A stretch of 64,000 nucleotides of DNA from Tetracentron sinense (taxonomy: Eukaryota > Streptophyta > Magnoliopsida > Trochodendrales > Trochodendraceae): assembly GCA_015143295.1 (NCBI GenBank), contig CM026560.1:4032501-4096500 (forward strand), read 5' to 3'. The notes under the pieces are model-generated. The model was not told the DNA's origin. It was given only the letters and a program-made list of their open reading frames with translations, and searched no databases. The position numbers and the translations under genes were made by a program. Within the stretch, counting starts at the first letter, position 1; each line of letters begins with the position of its first letter. Positions 37,787 through 48,897 of the stretch are shown here, in pieces.

Positions 37787-40199
37787 TGTAGCACCCCGGA
37801 CTTTTTCATCTTTAATGAATGACACTTTCATAGCTAATTGGCCGTTTTCATAGTCTAATTAATAAATAAGGGAGAAACTGGAAATTTCGAAACGTCAGAA
37901 ATGTGCGTTTTCGAAAGACGAACCCAACGCAAGTTGAATCGTCGAAATCCGACGAGCGAGTCAAAAGATATGGTCAAAACAGTCCAGACATACAGAGCAC
38001 CGATCGCTCGGTCCAATCAGCGATCGATCGGTCCATAACCGATCGATCGGTAGCTATCGCACGGTCAGAAATTTTGTATGGGGAAATTTTCCAGAGAGTG
38101 AGTTTTTGACCGATCGATCGGTCATAAACACCGATCGCTCGGTAGGCAACCGATCGATCGGTCATAACCACCGATTGCTCGGTCTTCGCGTTTTTGCAGA
38201 AATTTTAGTAAGGGCTTTTTCGTCTTTTGGGGGTTAAACCCTTTCTCCTTAAGGCTTGCCCGAGCCTTAGGGCATCATTCACAATACTTAGAGAGATTTG
38301 GGAGACAAGAGAGAAGAGAAAAGGGGTTTCCTAAACCTAGGTTGCTTTTGGAGAAGAAATCAAAGGGGTGAAGACCCTAGATCGTCCCCAAGCACGTTTT
38401 CTTCAAGATTTCAACTCAAGCTCGGGTGGGGTGCATTCTCAAAGCTAGGGCAGCCCTCACGCACGTTTTTGAGAGGGATTTCTTCCCCAACTCAAGTTTC
38501 CTTCAAGCAAAGGCTTCATCTTTCAAGTTGGAGCTTCAATCAAGGTCTCTACCAAGGATCAAGCCTTGATTCAAGGTTAGTACACCCTACTAACTTCCCT
38601 TAGCAATAGTCTAGATTTTCTATTGTGAAATGTGACTCTTGGTAGTATGTTTTCTTCCTTATAAAATGTATCATCTCCACTAAATATAAACAAGATAAGA
38701 AAAAGGTATGGATGTGTGGATGGGATGTCGATTGAGGCGATTGGATGCCGTATGGATGTTGTGTGATGTGTGAAATGGAAAATGGAAGATGGGCACTTTA
38801 CAAATAACGAATGTACCTTGACGTCTTGATGAAAAATACGCACTAAATAAGGGAAATGGAAGGACTAAGAAATGTGGCCCACCGTGTGTTTGATAAAATG
38901 ACTAAACAAGGGATAAATGGACTTAATGAAGAAAATGGAAATAGAAATTGTGTAAATTTTCTTAGGAATGATAAATTGCTCAAATGTGCTATATGTTGCC
39001 TAAATTTTCATACCACTATGCTAAGGATTGAAATGCCATATTCATGTGATCCGCCCATTCAAGTATGCCATCATGATTACCACTATTGACAAGCACACAA
39101 GCACGCATGCATGCATGAATTGGGTTTTCCAAGAGTAATTGTGCATAATAAAGCAAACAAGAAAATGAAACATGACAAGGAGGTTGGTAGCCCAGGTGAA
39201 GGGTACTACTAGCCTCTGGCTCACAAGTGAAATGAAACAAGAACATGACAAGGAGGTTGGTAGCCCAAGGAAGGGTGCTAGCCTCTGGCTCACAAGAGAA
39301 AGGAACCAAGTACATGACAAGGAGGTTGGTAGCCCAAGTGAAGGGTGCTAGCCTCTGGCTCACAAGAGAAATGGAACAAGAACATGACAAGGAGGTTGGT
39401 AGCCCAAGGAAGGGTGCTAGCCTCTGGCTCACAAGAGAAATGGAACAAGAACATGACAAGGAGGTTGGTAGCCTAAGGAAGGGTGTTAGCCTCTGGCTCA
39501 CAAGTATACAAGTCAAGAACAAATCAAGACATGAAATACAAGACAAGACACGACACACATACATGATTTGACCGAGACACGAAAAAGGTTTCCGAGACAT
39601 GAGTTTTACCGAGGGTTTTGCATTCATACACGCATGTCAAGATATGGCTATGTATTTTACGCTTTCATTATTGCTTTAAATTAATATCTTGTATTGCTCA
39701 CTTTTGTTATGCTTTCGCTATTGTTATGGTTAGCTAGTAGTCTGTACTCGCTGAGTATTCCATGCTCAGCCGTACTTTTATGTCGGCAGGTACCGTGGAT
39801 GTCCTCGACCCCGAGCCTTGGGTCGAGGAGGAGTATGTAGAGGAGAGGGAGCCACCTATCCCATGGCAGTCTCAGGAGGATAGGGACTTGGATGTGTGGC
39901 CATACCTCGACTACTGTTGAGAGGAGAGGGTTAGAGAGTCCCTTTTTGTATTTTGATAGGTGGGCATGTCCACCTTTACTTTGATTGTATTTGGTATATG
40001 TTAACTTGGAATACTATTTGGAGTTATAGAAGAAAAGAAAAGTTGGCTTATGCTTCCGCACTTATGTTTAGTTTCCGCGCTCAGATTATCATTGTATTAT
40101 ATTATGTTTAGCCTCTTGCATTACAGGATTGTTTGACAGGTACACGTAGTCACCTCTAAAGTATCCCTTAACTCCTAGGGGGTATTTTGGGGCGTGACA
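37787..40199 (+). repeat. 3' LTR of the young Gypsy element
   Basis: 2413 bp, nearly identical to the 5' LTR but 140 bp longer, because its minisatellite has five units (starts 39174, 39247, 39316, 39386, 39455) in place of three. Confidence 0.95.
39174..39512. repeat. Minisatellite in the 3' LTR, five units
   Basis: Same 69-73 bp unit as in the 5' LTR with two extra copies in the middle. One unit carries private changes (GGAACCAAGTACATG). Confidence 0.92.
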
Positions 40200-40379
40200 C
40201 CTTGTGAGTTCCTTATACATCTCATGTATCTTGTGGGTTCCTTACATGTATTATGCAATTCTTTATTGGCTAGTACCCGAACTATGAAATTGACGGACAT
40301 ACTGGGTCCTTGTCTGGTTCTTGTCTCATGAGAATCATGCGTGTTTTCTTGTCGACTTGCTTGTGAGTTTTCTTGCTTG

Positions 40380-40815
40380 CATGAGAACAGATGATAATGC
40401 TCGTACCTGGTCTTAGTACATTATCACCCTTCCATATTTCCTTATTCTTGCTTGGAGACAGATACTAGTACTCGTACCTAGTCTTAGTATACTAGTATCC
40501 TCTCATACTTGTTGGAAACAAATGTTAATGCCTGTACCTAGTCTTAGTACATTAACACCCTTTCATGCTTCTCTTGGAAACATACACTAGTGTCCGTACC
40601 TAATTTTAGTACACTAGCATACTTTCATATTATTCATGTCTTGGAAACAGATACTAGTGCCTGTACCTGGTCTTAGTACACTAGTATCTTTCAGGCTTGT
40701 CATTTTACTTTGAGACAGATGCTAGTACCCGTACCTGGTCTTAATATACCAGCATCCTCTCATACTTGTTGGGAAACAGATGTTAGTGCTCGTACCTGGT
40801 CTTAGTACACTAACA
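40380..40815. repeat. Seven-unit minisatellite in the reverse-strand Gypsy solo LTR
   Basis: Units of about 60-70 bp share CGTACCTGGTCTTAGTACA followed by TATCACC-like and GAAACAGAT. The unit sequence is unrelated to the minisatellite of the inserted Gypsy element, although the position relative to the conserved LTR landmarks is comparable. Confidence 0.88.
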
Positions 40816-41804
40816 TCTTTTCATATACTTATACATAAAAACTTGATTCACGCATGCATGTGTACTTGTGTGGCAATTCGTGGTAATCATGCTATCATGA
40901 ATGATCCAAGGGACAATATATAGCGTTTCAATTCCTTTAATAATCGTGTTGACATGAAACAATAAAGCATACTATGACATTTCTTATAATTACATAGACA
41001 TGGGGAATTTAATGAATATATATAAAGCAATTGATCCAATTTATGAATTTATCAATAAGCACGCGCGATTTGAAGGAATATATATTGCATTTGGTTATAA
41101 TTACTCAATCGGGAAAAATCCCTAAATCCTAGCATCAAAATCTTGAGTTGGATATTCATACATGCGTTTCATCAAACACCTTACTTGCAACATTTCTTAA
41201 CCTTTTATTCATGTTTTCTTAGTCTTAGATTCACAACTCATTCATGCATTTTATCAAACATGTGGTGTTCAACCTTTTGAAAATCATTTATGCATATTTT
41301 CTTGTTCCAACATTTCATCAACACTTGAGTGTATTCATTATTAATACAATGCCCTTCCACCATTTTCATCACACACATTCATCACAACTATATGGCATCC
41401 AAGCACCTCAATACCCATTCATCCAACACATCTTCTAATATTTAATTATTCTTGTGAAATTTTAGGAAAATCTTTGGTTTAAGATAACACTTGGAATATA
41501 AAAGTTCAAATCATCATCATTTAAAAGAAAAACCTAGGTTATTACTAAGATCAACTAGAAGGGTGTACTAACCTTGAAGATCAAAGCTTGATCTTGAAGA
41601 AAATCCTTGGGTTGGGTCTTAAGCTTGAGGAAGAACACCAACTTGAAAGGTGGAGGAACCCTTGCTTGATTTGGGGAAGATCCTTGATCTTGATCTCCTC
41701 TTGGTCTTGATCCAAAATCCTCCTTTGGATTTCTTCCTTCACCTTCCTTTCTCTCTCTTTTCCTTTCTAGGTTTAGGTTAAACCCCCAAAAGCCCCAAAT
41801 GCTC

Positions 41805-41812
41805 TATTTATA
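41805..41812 (-). promoter_or_regulatory. TATA box of the Gypsy solo LTR
   Basis: TATAAATA on the reverse strand, about 55 bp downstream of the palindrome array at 41866-42095 in the LTR's own direction. Confidence 0.7.
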
Positions 41813-41865
41813 GGCAAGGGTTGAAACCCTTATTTTCGTGTCTTAAAAAAAAAACAGAGTTTCAC

Positions 41866-42095
41866 GATGACGATCAATCGTCGGTCTTGGGACGATCGAT
41901 CGTCCATGATCCCGTAAGCTTGCCCAAATTTCTGTCCCCAGACGATCGATCGTCAGTGTTGAGCGATCGATCGTCCAGCTTCCCGAAAGCCATCAAATTT
42001 CTGGTTCAGGGCGATCGATCGCCAAGTTTTGGACGATCGATCGTCCAAGTTCCAGTAGATTGCCCAGTTTTCTAAGCTCGTGACGATCGATTGTC
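41866..42095. repeat. Array of seven palindromes in the Gypsy solo LTR
   Basis: Boxes such as GACGATCGATCGTC, GCGATCGATCGCC and GACGATCAATCGTC are separated by non-repeated spacers. The outer bases differ from the CCGATCGATCGG boxes of the young Gypsy element, but the GATCGATC core and the number of boxes are the same. Confidence 0.9.
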
Positions 42096-42864
42096 AATCC
42101 TAGTTTTTCATCATTTTCACCTGGAGATCCCTTGGGGTATTTTGGCCATAACTTTTGACTTGTTCGTCAGATTTCGACGATTCAACTTGCGTTGGACTCG
42201 TCATTCGAAAAGGAACATTTTTCAGCATTTTAGAATTTCCAAATTCTTTTTATTTATTAATTAGACTACGTGAAAGGCCAATTGGCTGTGAGAACACTGT
42301 TCATTAGGTACGAAAAGTTCCGGGGCACTACATGGATTCATTTGGTTAGTAGGAGTATATTGCTAGCATTTCAATTACAGACAAAAGGTTCTCTACTATA
42401 GTTATTGAGATTTGCCTATTAATTTGTTTTAATCAGAATGATATAGTGATGCATCACTCTGCATTTCCATTTTGTGTTAAATGGTGCTTTAAATTTACAG
42501 ATTAAGTGACCAAGGCAAATTTTGAGGATCGAATTTTGGGATGTGTGAGGTCAGCACATCATAAGGTTATAATGCTTGAAACCATGGAGAATGAGGGTAC
42601 TAGTATGGTGACCATAGAATGGTGTCATGTCATAGTATTGGTATGATGGCCTCCATGATCCGGTATTAGTGTTTTTATTTGTCTAGGTTTTGCTTACCAC
42701 ATTTATGTATATTGGCTTAACTATCTGGAGTATGTTTTCAATGTGGTCACATTTCTGTTGTTTTCAAAATTAAGTCGTTTATCCAGGAGAGTCATTTTAA
42801 AAGAATTTTCTGCATAAGTAAAATGTTTTCTCTTTTGATGATCATTGCAGACCAAGTGGGAGAA

Positions 42865-43268
42865 TATAAGATTTTCTGTAAGGTTTATGGTCTTGGCAAT
42901 GTTCATGGTCCAAACCTGGATAAAGTCTACTCCAGTTAAGGTTTTAGTTGTAGCCAAACAGTGGTGATTTATGCATTAAATAAGTATCTCGGGTTATAAG
43001 GATGGTCTATAGTCTCCTTGATGGGTTAAGACTCTAATGACCTAAACCCTAAGTATATATAATACTTATAGGCTATCGGTCCCAGATCCAACTCCTAAGA
43101 AAGCCTGCAGAAAAGCATCTTCCCCATCAAGAGCTAAGGAGTCATGGAATCTGAAGACCGTGCGCTTCATCGTCATTGACAACTAAAGGTTCTCTTCTCT
43201 ATTTTCAATAGCCGACACAGGTATGTGATTCTTGAATCTTGATTGGCTAGATCCAATAAAATATAACA
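42865..43268 (+). repeat. 3' LTR of the old Copia element
   Basis: Uninterrupted 404-bp copy matching the split 5' LTR; begins TATAAGATTTT where the 5' copy begins TGTAAGATTT, and ends ATATAACA. Confidence 0.88.
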
Positions 43269-43635
43269 ATTGGACCACAGGTCAACACAAGTCCTTTTTA
43301 ACTGTTAAGAACTATGGTTAAGATTCACTAACCCATGTAGTTTAACAATATAACTTTAGTTTTGGAGAAAACATTAATCCTTAAAGGTTAAAAATTCTTA
43401 ACTATAGTTAAATATTTTTTTAACAATCAAGGTTAGGGTATGATTCACTCATTTATGTGGTTAAAATTTTAATTTTTTCTAAAAACTAATTTTAAATTAT
43501 TAACACTAAGGGTAAGTGAATCTTAACCACACTTGATGTTAAAGAGGACACATGTTGAGCTTAGGTTCAATCCCAATTGACTGTGATTGGTTCTCAGCAG
43601 CTATCCAATCGGTCATGATCACCTGCATGCATGCC
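43269..43635. mobile_element. Family A MITE piece at the right edge of the old Copia element
   Basis: Contains CCACAGGTCAACAC, GGTTAAGATTCACTAACCC and, inverted, AGTGAATCTTAACCACA and GACACATGTTGAG. The matching left TIR portion (CTGTGATTGCTATGTG) appears to lie left of the Copia element near 22600, so the Copia insertion seems to have split this MITE near its left end. Confidence 0.6.
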
Positions 43636-44296
43636 CCGTGTTTACGTATATTGCTGAAGGACAATGGTATCCAACCCGGTAATCATGAAGGTGATGGATG
43701 ATGGGCATCACTCATCATAAATGATGTATGTGACATGGACATCTTGATGAATAATGTGGTTAAAATCAAGAGAGATCATAAGCAAGAGAAATAAAAAAAG
43801 GAATAATTTCGAAATAATAAGTTCTACGAAGTTGTTTGGACGCTAGTGAAGTTAGCCACTTTTTATAGAGGTATAGATTATGGTTGCTGAGGGGGTAGTG
43901 CTTAATAGGGCTACTTACCTTCAGGCGGATATTCAATTTTTTTTAAAAAATTTATTATGGGAGATGAGGGGGTAGTTCTTAGTAGGGCTACTTACTTTCG
44001 GGCGGATATTTCAACTGAAGTGAACACCAGTGGATTGGAACCCGGAACGAGAGTGTGGTATGAGGTCAGAGACGCACTCAACCAATGGGACAAGCCTTAG
44101 CTTCGCTCTTTCCTTTTTTTTAAAAAATGCTAATAACTAGCTTACACCTATTTAATTGTATTGTTTTTATTATAAAATCTAAAATTTAGAAATTTTCTAT
44201 TTTTTTATTAAAACTAATAATCAATTTTTTAGCATTTACCTTGATTTTTTTTTTTTGATTCCTATATTTTTTTCTTTTTTTTATTATAAAATAAAA
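43636..44296. other. Repeat-derived spacer with a possible SINE
   Basis: A segment of about 55 bp occurs twice (43890-43945 and 43963-44015), both with GAGGGGGTAG and AGGGCTACTTAC. On the reverse strand, 44112-43880 has TTGGTTGAGTGCG and GGGTTCCAATCC at a spacing like pol III A and B boxes, so a tRNA-derived SINE is possible. T-rich sequence fills 44120-44290. Confidence 0.4.
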
Positions 44297-44763
44297 TGCT
44301 AAGGGAAAACGAGTGAATGCACAACCCTAGTTTAGCATGTATCACTTGTGCTAACCAAAGATAGGATATACCTAGGGTTTAATCCCTTGAATCATTCTAA
44401 ATGGACAAGTGGAGTCTTGTAGTCACCCTCATCCCAATTGTCTACATTGTGATGGATTTGAATGAATGCATTAGGGACCAGTTATGAAGCTAGTGGTGGA
44501 TTCGAACACCCTAGATCTTCTCTCATATTCATATCACCAAAAGACTTTTAGTTTAATTAGTATAACTGAATTCTGTTAGTTTAAAATTCACTTTTAGGTT
44601 AAATCTAATCAATCAATCAACTTTGTTACCTCTTGCCTTAGACTTAATCTTGAGAAAATGACAAGGAAACCAGCACAATCTTCTGTGGTTCGACACCCCA
44701 TACAAGTCACTATTCTATGGAATTGTAGCTACTACGAGGTTTAAAAAATTGACGATCAATTTT

Positions 44764-44781
44764 TGGCGCCATTGCCCAGGA
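44764..44781 (+). other. Primer-binding site, tRNA-Asp type
   Basis: TGGCGCCATTGCCCAGGA, compared with the TGGCGCCGTTGCCGGGG usual for Athila/Tat elements. Confidence 0.75.
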
Positions 44782-45984
44782 TGATTGATCGTATTATGTT
44801 GGTTTACCCAAGGCCCTCCTCCGACACTTGAACCTGCAGATTCCCCGTGAGATGACTGGACATGAGGCTGTGCCAGAGATACCAGCCCAGGAGGCTGAGG
44901 TTGATGTTGATGCCCCAACTCCCTCGCCGACCGATCCACCGCTTTACATGTCTCGCCAGGAGGTTCATACTTACTAGGCTTAGCAGGACCAGTGTTGGGC
45001 GATGTAGTTACAGTTCATGGAGGACTCCCGGACTTACCAGGCTCAGCAGGACCAACGCAGTTTTGACATGAGCCAGATGCTACAAGCGATGTATGACGCG
45101 CAGTTCCCCCCCCCCCCCTCCCCAGTAGTTTGTTAGCGATGGTTGCTGATATCTTTTGTTGTGTGGGAGCATCTCCCCCGGACCATGCTACTTGACTTTC
45201 TGTTGCTATCTTTTTCTCTTCTGTCTATACACATTGTCGCACTTTTCTATTGCTAGCACGCTATCTCTGACTACGCACCATGGGTATTTTGTATGCTCTT
45301 ATGCCATTATGCCTTTGCTATTGTTGGATATCTATAGATGGCTCTTTTGACCCCTCTATTTTTTAGTCATGTGCAGCATCATTTCACTTCCCCGATCCTA
45401 CCTCTGTGTGCTTTGCATGCCCGATGAGTGTGTGTTACTTTTTTTGTGTGCTTGTTGTGTGCCCTCGCCCTTCTGCTTTTGCTTATGGTTGGCTGCACCC
45501 CTCGGTAAATTGTTTTATCTTGCCCCTTGCTTTATTTCTCTCGTACATTGAGGACAATGCACAATTTAAGTTTGGGGTTAGGGGTAGTTCATTTACATGT
45601 ACCATGATAAACAAATATAAGGGGTAGGACATGCAAAAATATTAAACTCTGAAAGATAATTGATCTATTTGGAACATGAATCAAACAGTGATATGCATGA
45701 TATAATTCACTAATTATTGACTGGCTTAATTTAAGAACACATGATCCCAAATAGATACAATTCATACCCTGAATTAAACCATGCATGTTGAAAACTTAGA
45801 AAGTCAAAAGTCACCTTGAGAAAATGCACGAGCACTCTAGAACATTGTCTTGTGGGGTTTGAAACCAAATGAACCAATTGACATTTTTGATACCTCCAAG
45901 AAGTCAGGTGACCAAAAATTTTGGACACCACCCTTGGCTAATTTGAAAAAGAAAACTTTATTACACAGAAGATTACCTAACTAG

Positions 45985-46180
45985 GTTTGCACTTAGTAAT
46001 CGATCCTCCTGCCTCGGTAAGCAGAGCGTGTTCGCGTCAAACTATGAGAACTTTGGAAGGTTAAAAAAAAATCACAGAAAAAGTTGGACCACCACTAATA
46101 TCATTCAATCTTTGAACCGAGCTTTCACTTAGTAACTAGGCCTCTCGCCTCAGTAAGCAGAGAGTGTTCGCGTCAAAAAG
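45985..46180. repeat. Imperfect direct duplication in the Gypsy internal region
   Basis: CTTAGTAATCGATCCTCCTG and CTTAGTAACTAGGCCTCTCG each lead into a shared CC TCRGTAAGCAGAG followed by TGTTCGCGTCAAA. The two copies start about 140 bp apart. Confidence 0.7.
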
Positions 46181-46923
46181 TGGGGGTTTGGAACAAATAA
46201 CCATCATAAGAGTGACTAGTATGAGTTCGGAGCCTATTTGACTCAAGTTAATAAGCCCTAGGGCTGTCTCAACACCTGATGCCCTAAGACCTTCTAGTTT
46301 GAGAGTCACTGGCCTAACACTTGCTACACGAGTTGTCTAGAAAGCTTAATGAACTCAAACTCTGCACTATTCACTCAATCAAAAGAAAGATAAGTGTCAA
46401 GAAAAAGCCTTGGGTCGGTGATTACATTAAAAAGGGAACCTGATGACAAGGAGGTGATAGAACAATTGTTTAAACAAAAGGTTGAGATCACACAGTCAAT
46501 GGATAATCACACTACACATCAAGGGAGACTAATGACCAATTTTAATAGATATACATATTCGGGAATAGGGAAGGTTGTATGAAATTGAGAATGTGGAGAG
46601 TCAAGAATAAAGCCAATTAATAGTGAGAGTATTATGCTGTGAATATCATAATTATAATTGCCTTGAAAGATCAATTAATCCATCAATTATTGCATGAATT
46701 TTGGGAGTTACAGGAAAACATGGATGTTTGTGGGTATCTTCACTGGTAAATCCTCATGAGACTTCACTCGTCCACTAGGGCCACCTAGGGGTTTAAAAGG
46801 CTTGTTGCATATGCTAAATGCAACCGGAGATCCCACAAAAGGGGACATAGTGTAGAGTAGTCAATTTCTTGTTATTTTATATATCTCTATTGCTCGAGGA
46901 CTAGCAATATGTAAGTTTGGGGT

Positions 46924-48295
46924 TGTGATCAGTGCTAATTGTTACACATTTATGCACCTCAATCTACAGTTGTTAATTCCTTAGGGTATTACTTTTGAAG
47001 CACTTTATGGTATTTGGGTATCTTTGTTCATGACAGGAGTATGCGAGAAAGACTTGACAAAATAAAAGAAATAACAGAGGAAAAGCCTCAAAAAGACCTC
47101 CAGTCAAAAGAAGAACAAAAGAAAGAAAGAAAAAATCAAGAAATGCTGAAGACAATCGATCGTCAATCTCAGGACGATTGATCGTAGGGTGAATCATGAC
47201 GATCGAACGTAGCATCTTTGATGATCGATCTTCCACAGACCAGTGGCCAAAGAGGAAAATTCCTGACTTGGACGATCGATCGCCCCAGAATGATGATCGA
47301 TCATCATCGGCATTTTTCAGCCCCGTAATCCGTGCGCCAAATTGAATGTTGCCTCTTTGAGGGTTTTTAAAAGCGGGATTTAGCAACAAGAAGGGATTCT
47401 CTATAAAAGGGAAAGCTCTAAACTGAAAAGGAGTTCTGAATTTTGAGAGTTTTTGGAATCAAAGAAGGCTCTGGAGATCAACAAGGTTGGAAGATGAAGC
47501 ATTGGAGTTTGTCGTGCTCTTCATCAAAAGTGGTGTTTCTTAGTCTCAGCATAAGCTAATTCTTCTGTTCTAGGATTTAGATGAAACCTTAGCCAAGTAA
47601 CTGTGTCTCTCTACATTTTATTTTAGCTTATTCAATTGTAAACAATGATTGCATAATCAGAGGGTATTTATAACCAGGGTTTATTGCTTATATTCGATTT
47701 CAGTGTGATTCTATCCTTGTCTTAGGTGTTATTATATTGAGATTGAAATCATCCATCTTAATTTTCTGTGAATTTTAATGTGGATTTTATACAATGGTAT
47801 TAATGTTGAGGAATTAAATCCTTGGATATTTTATTCTAAGGGAAGACGAGTGAATGCACAACCCTAGTTTAGCGTGTATCACTCTTGCTAACCAAAGATA
47901 TGATATACCTAGGGTTTAATCCCTTGAATCATTCTAGATGGACGAGTGGAGTCTTGTAGTCACCCTCATCCCTATTGTTTACATTGTGATGGACTTGAAT
48001 AAATGCATTAGGGACCAGTTATGAAGCTAGTGGTGGATTCGAACACCCTAGATCTTCTCTCATATTCATATCACCAAAAGACTTTTAGTTTAATTAGTAT
48101 AACTGAATTCTGTTAGTTTAAAATTCACTTTTAGGTTAAATCCAATCAATCAATCAACTTTGTTACCTCTCGCCTTAGACTTAATCTTGAGAACATGACA
48201 ACGAAACCAGCGCAATCTTCTGTGGTTCGACACCCCATACAAGTCACTATTTTATGGAATTGTAACTACTACGAGGTTTAATAAATTGACGATCA
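46924..48295 (+). repeat. 3' LTR of the Athila/Tat-type element
   Basis: 1372 bp, begins TGTGATCAGTGC and ends TTGACGATCA. It has six GATCGATC-type boxes at 47153-47312 and a TATAAAA box at 47402-47408 about 90 bp further on. Confidence 0.8.
47153..47312. repeat. Palindrome array in the Athila/Tat-type LTR
   Basis: Six boxes: ACAATCGATCGTCA, GACGATTGATCGT, GACGATCGAACGT, GATGATCGATCTTC, GACGATCGATCGCC and GATGATCGATCATC. The spacers are unique sequence. Confidence 0.88.
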
Positions 48296-48641
48296 ATTTT
48301 TGGAGGAGGGCTTAGGAAGTCCACCATAAATCGCTTGTCATCGTTGTAGCACACTACAAAAAAGGTGAGTTTTAGCGTTGGAAAAAAGAAACCATTGCTA
48401 AAAATTGGTTTTAGCGACTGATAGATCAACCGCCGCTAAATACCAATTGATTATTTTTTATAACAGACTCAAAATAATACTCTATTGTGTCAAAATTACA
48501 TTTTTTGCGATGAAAATATATCCCTTCGGTAATACATTATATTGCGATGGCTATAAGTACATCACTAAAAACCAATTTATTAATTTTTATAATAGAATCA
48601 GAAAATACACTATTTGGCATCAGAATTACCTTTTTAATGAA

Positions 48642-48671
48642 ATATATATATATATATATATGTGTGTGTGT
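48642..48671. repeat. (AT)n(GT)n tract at the left edge of the virus-like element
   Basis: About ten AT followed by GT repeats, directly before sequence that is duplicated at 55409. Confidence 0.9.
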
Positions 48672-48897
48672 ATGTGGAAGTCTATAAATTATCTTGAGTA
48701 TATAGCGGAAGTCTTGAAGTATTTTCTAAATGGATTGGACTTGTACTAGGTATACTAGAACAAGAAGATCTAGGAGGTATATTACCTGAAATGTAATGAG
48801 AGTCTCTGGAAGGTATTCTATAGGAAAGATTCCTAATTAATCTAGGAAATATTATCTCTATATTACCTTTTCCATGATCTATTATCTGGTTTGGTTC

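Larger units (their letters stand above)
30384..40199 (+). mobile_element. Full-length Ty3/Gypsy chromovirus-like element (Tekay/Del type)
   Basis: 9.8 kb with LTRs 30384-32656 and 37787-40199 and a perfect 5-bp duplication CCTTG (30379-30383 and 40200-40204). The primer site is at 32662-32673 and the purine tract at 37774-37786. Gag is broken twice. Pol is one long open frame in the order protease, reverse transcriptase, RNase H, integrase, chromodomain-like tail. By eye the LTRs differ at only about twenty positions, mostly transitions, plus two minisatellite units. It is therefore the youngest insertion of this block. Confidence 0.95.
29755..42333 (-). mobile_element. Ty3/Gypsy solo LTR, reverse strand, split by a younger Gypsy element
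   Basis: The two parts 29755-30383 and 40200/40205-42333 make one LTR of about 2.76 kb. In its own direction it starts TGTAGTGCCCCGGAAC (from 42333) and ends GGGGTGCGACA (29755). The flanks are a perfect 5-bp duplication TGGAT (29750-29754 and 42334-42338). On the reverse strand, TATAAATA lies at 41812-41805 and the block ACTCGCTGAGTATTCCAT lies near 30165-30185. Both are shared in order with the Gypsy element it contains, so host and guest LTRs belong to related families. Confidence 0.88.
22620..43268 (+). mobile_element. Old Ty1/Copia element carrying three later insertions
   Basis: LTRs of about 405 bp are at 22620-24437 (interrupted) and 42865-43268. Flanks ACTGG (22615-22619) and ATTGG (43269-43273) look like a target duplication with one later change. 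The primer site is at 24440-24451 and the purine tract AAGTGGGAGAATA at 42852-42864. Without its insertions the element would be about 6.7 kb. Its coding region is reduced to scattered fragments, of which the C-terminal RNase H part is Copia-like. It is inserted within sequence resembling a family A MITE (43269-43635). Confidence 0.82.
44297..48295 (+). mobile_element. Non-autonomous Ty3/Gypsy element, Athila/Tat type
   Basis: A 5' LTR fragment (44297-44758) matches the last 460 bp of a complete 3' LTR (46924-48295). Just after the fragment is TGGCGCCATTGCCC at 44764, the tRNA-Asp type primer site seen in Athila/Tat elements. The internal part is only 2.2 kb. It has a worn Gln-rich coding trace (44862-45115) and no protease, reverse transcriptase or integrase. 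ATGTAAGTTTGGGG precedes the 3' LTR. The 5' LTR has lost its promoter half. Confidence 0.8.

Noticed and set aside
39016..39627. 203-codon reverse-strand ORF with repeated segments
   Set aside because: It runs through the LTR minisatellite, whose 69-73 bp units happen to stay open. No family likeness, and the 5' LTR equivalent is shorter because it has fewer units.
40380..40815. Regular repeats with spacers that could suggest a CRISPR-like array
   Set aside because: A plant nuclear LTR; spacers are themselves variants of one unit, not unique sequences. It is a minisatellite.
44862..45071. Small ORF with Arg-rich content
   Set aside because: Lies in a worn coding trace in another frame of the Gypsy interior; a stop interrupts the more plausible Gln-rich frame.
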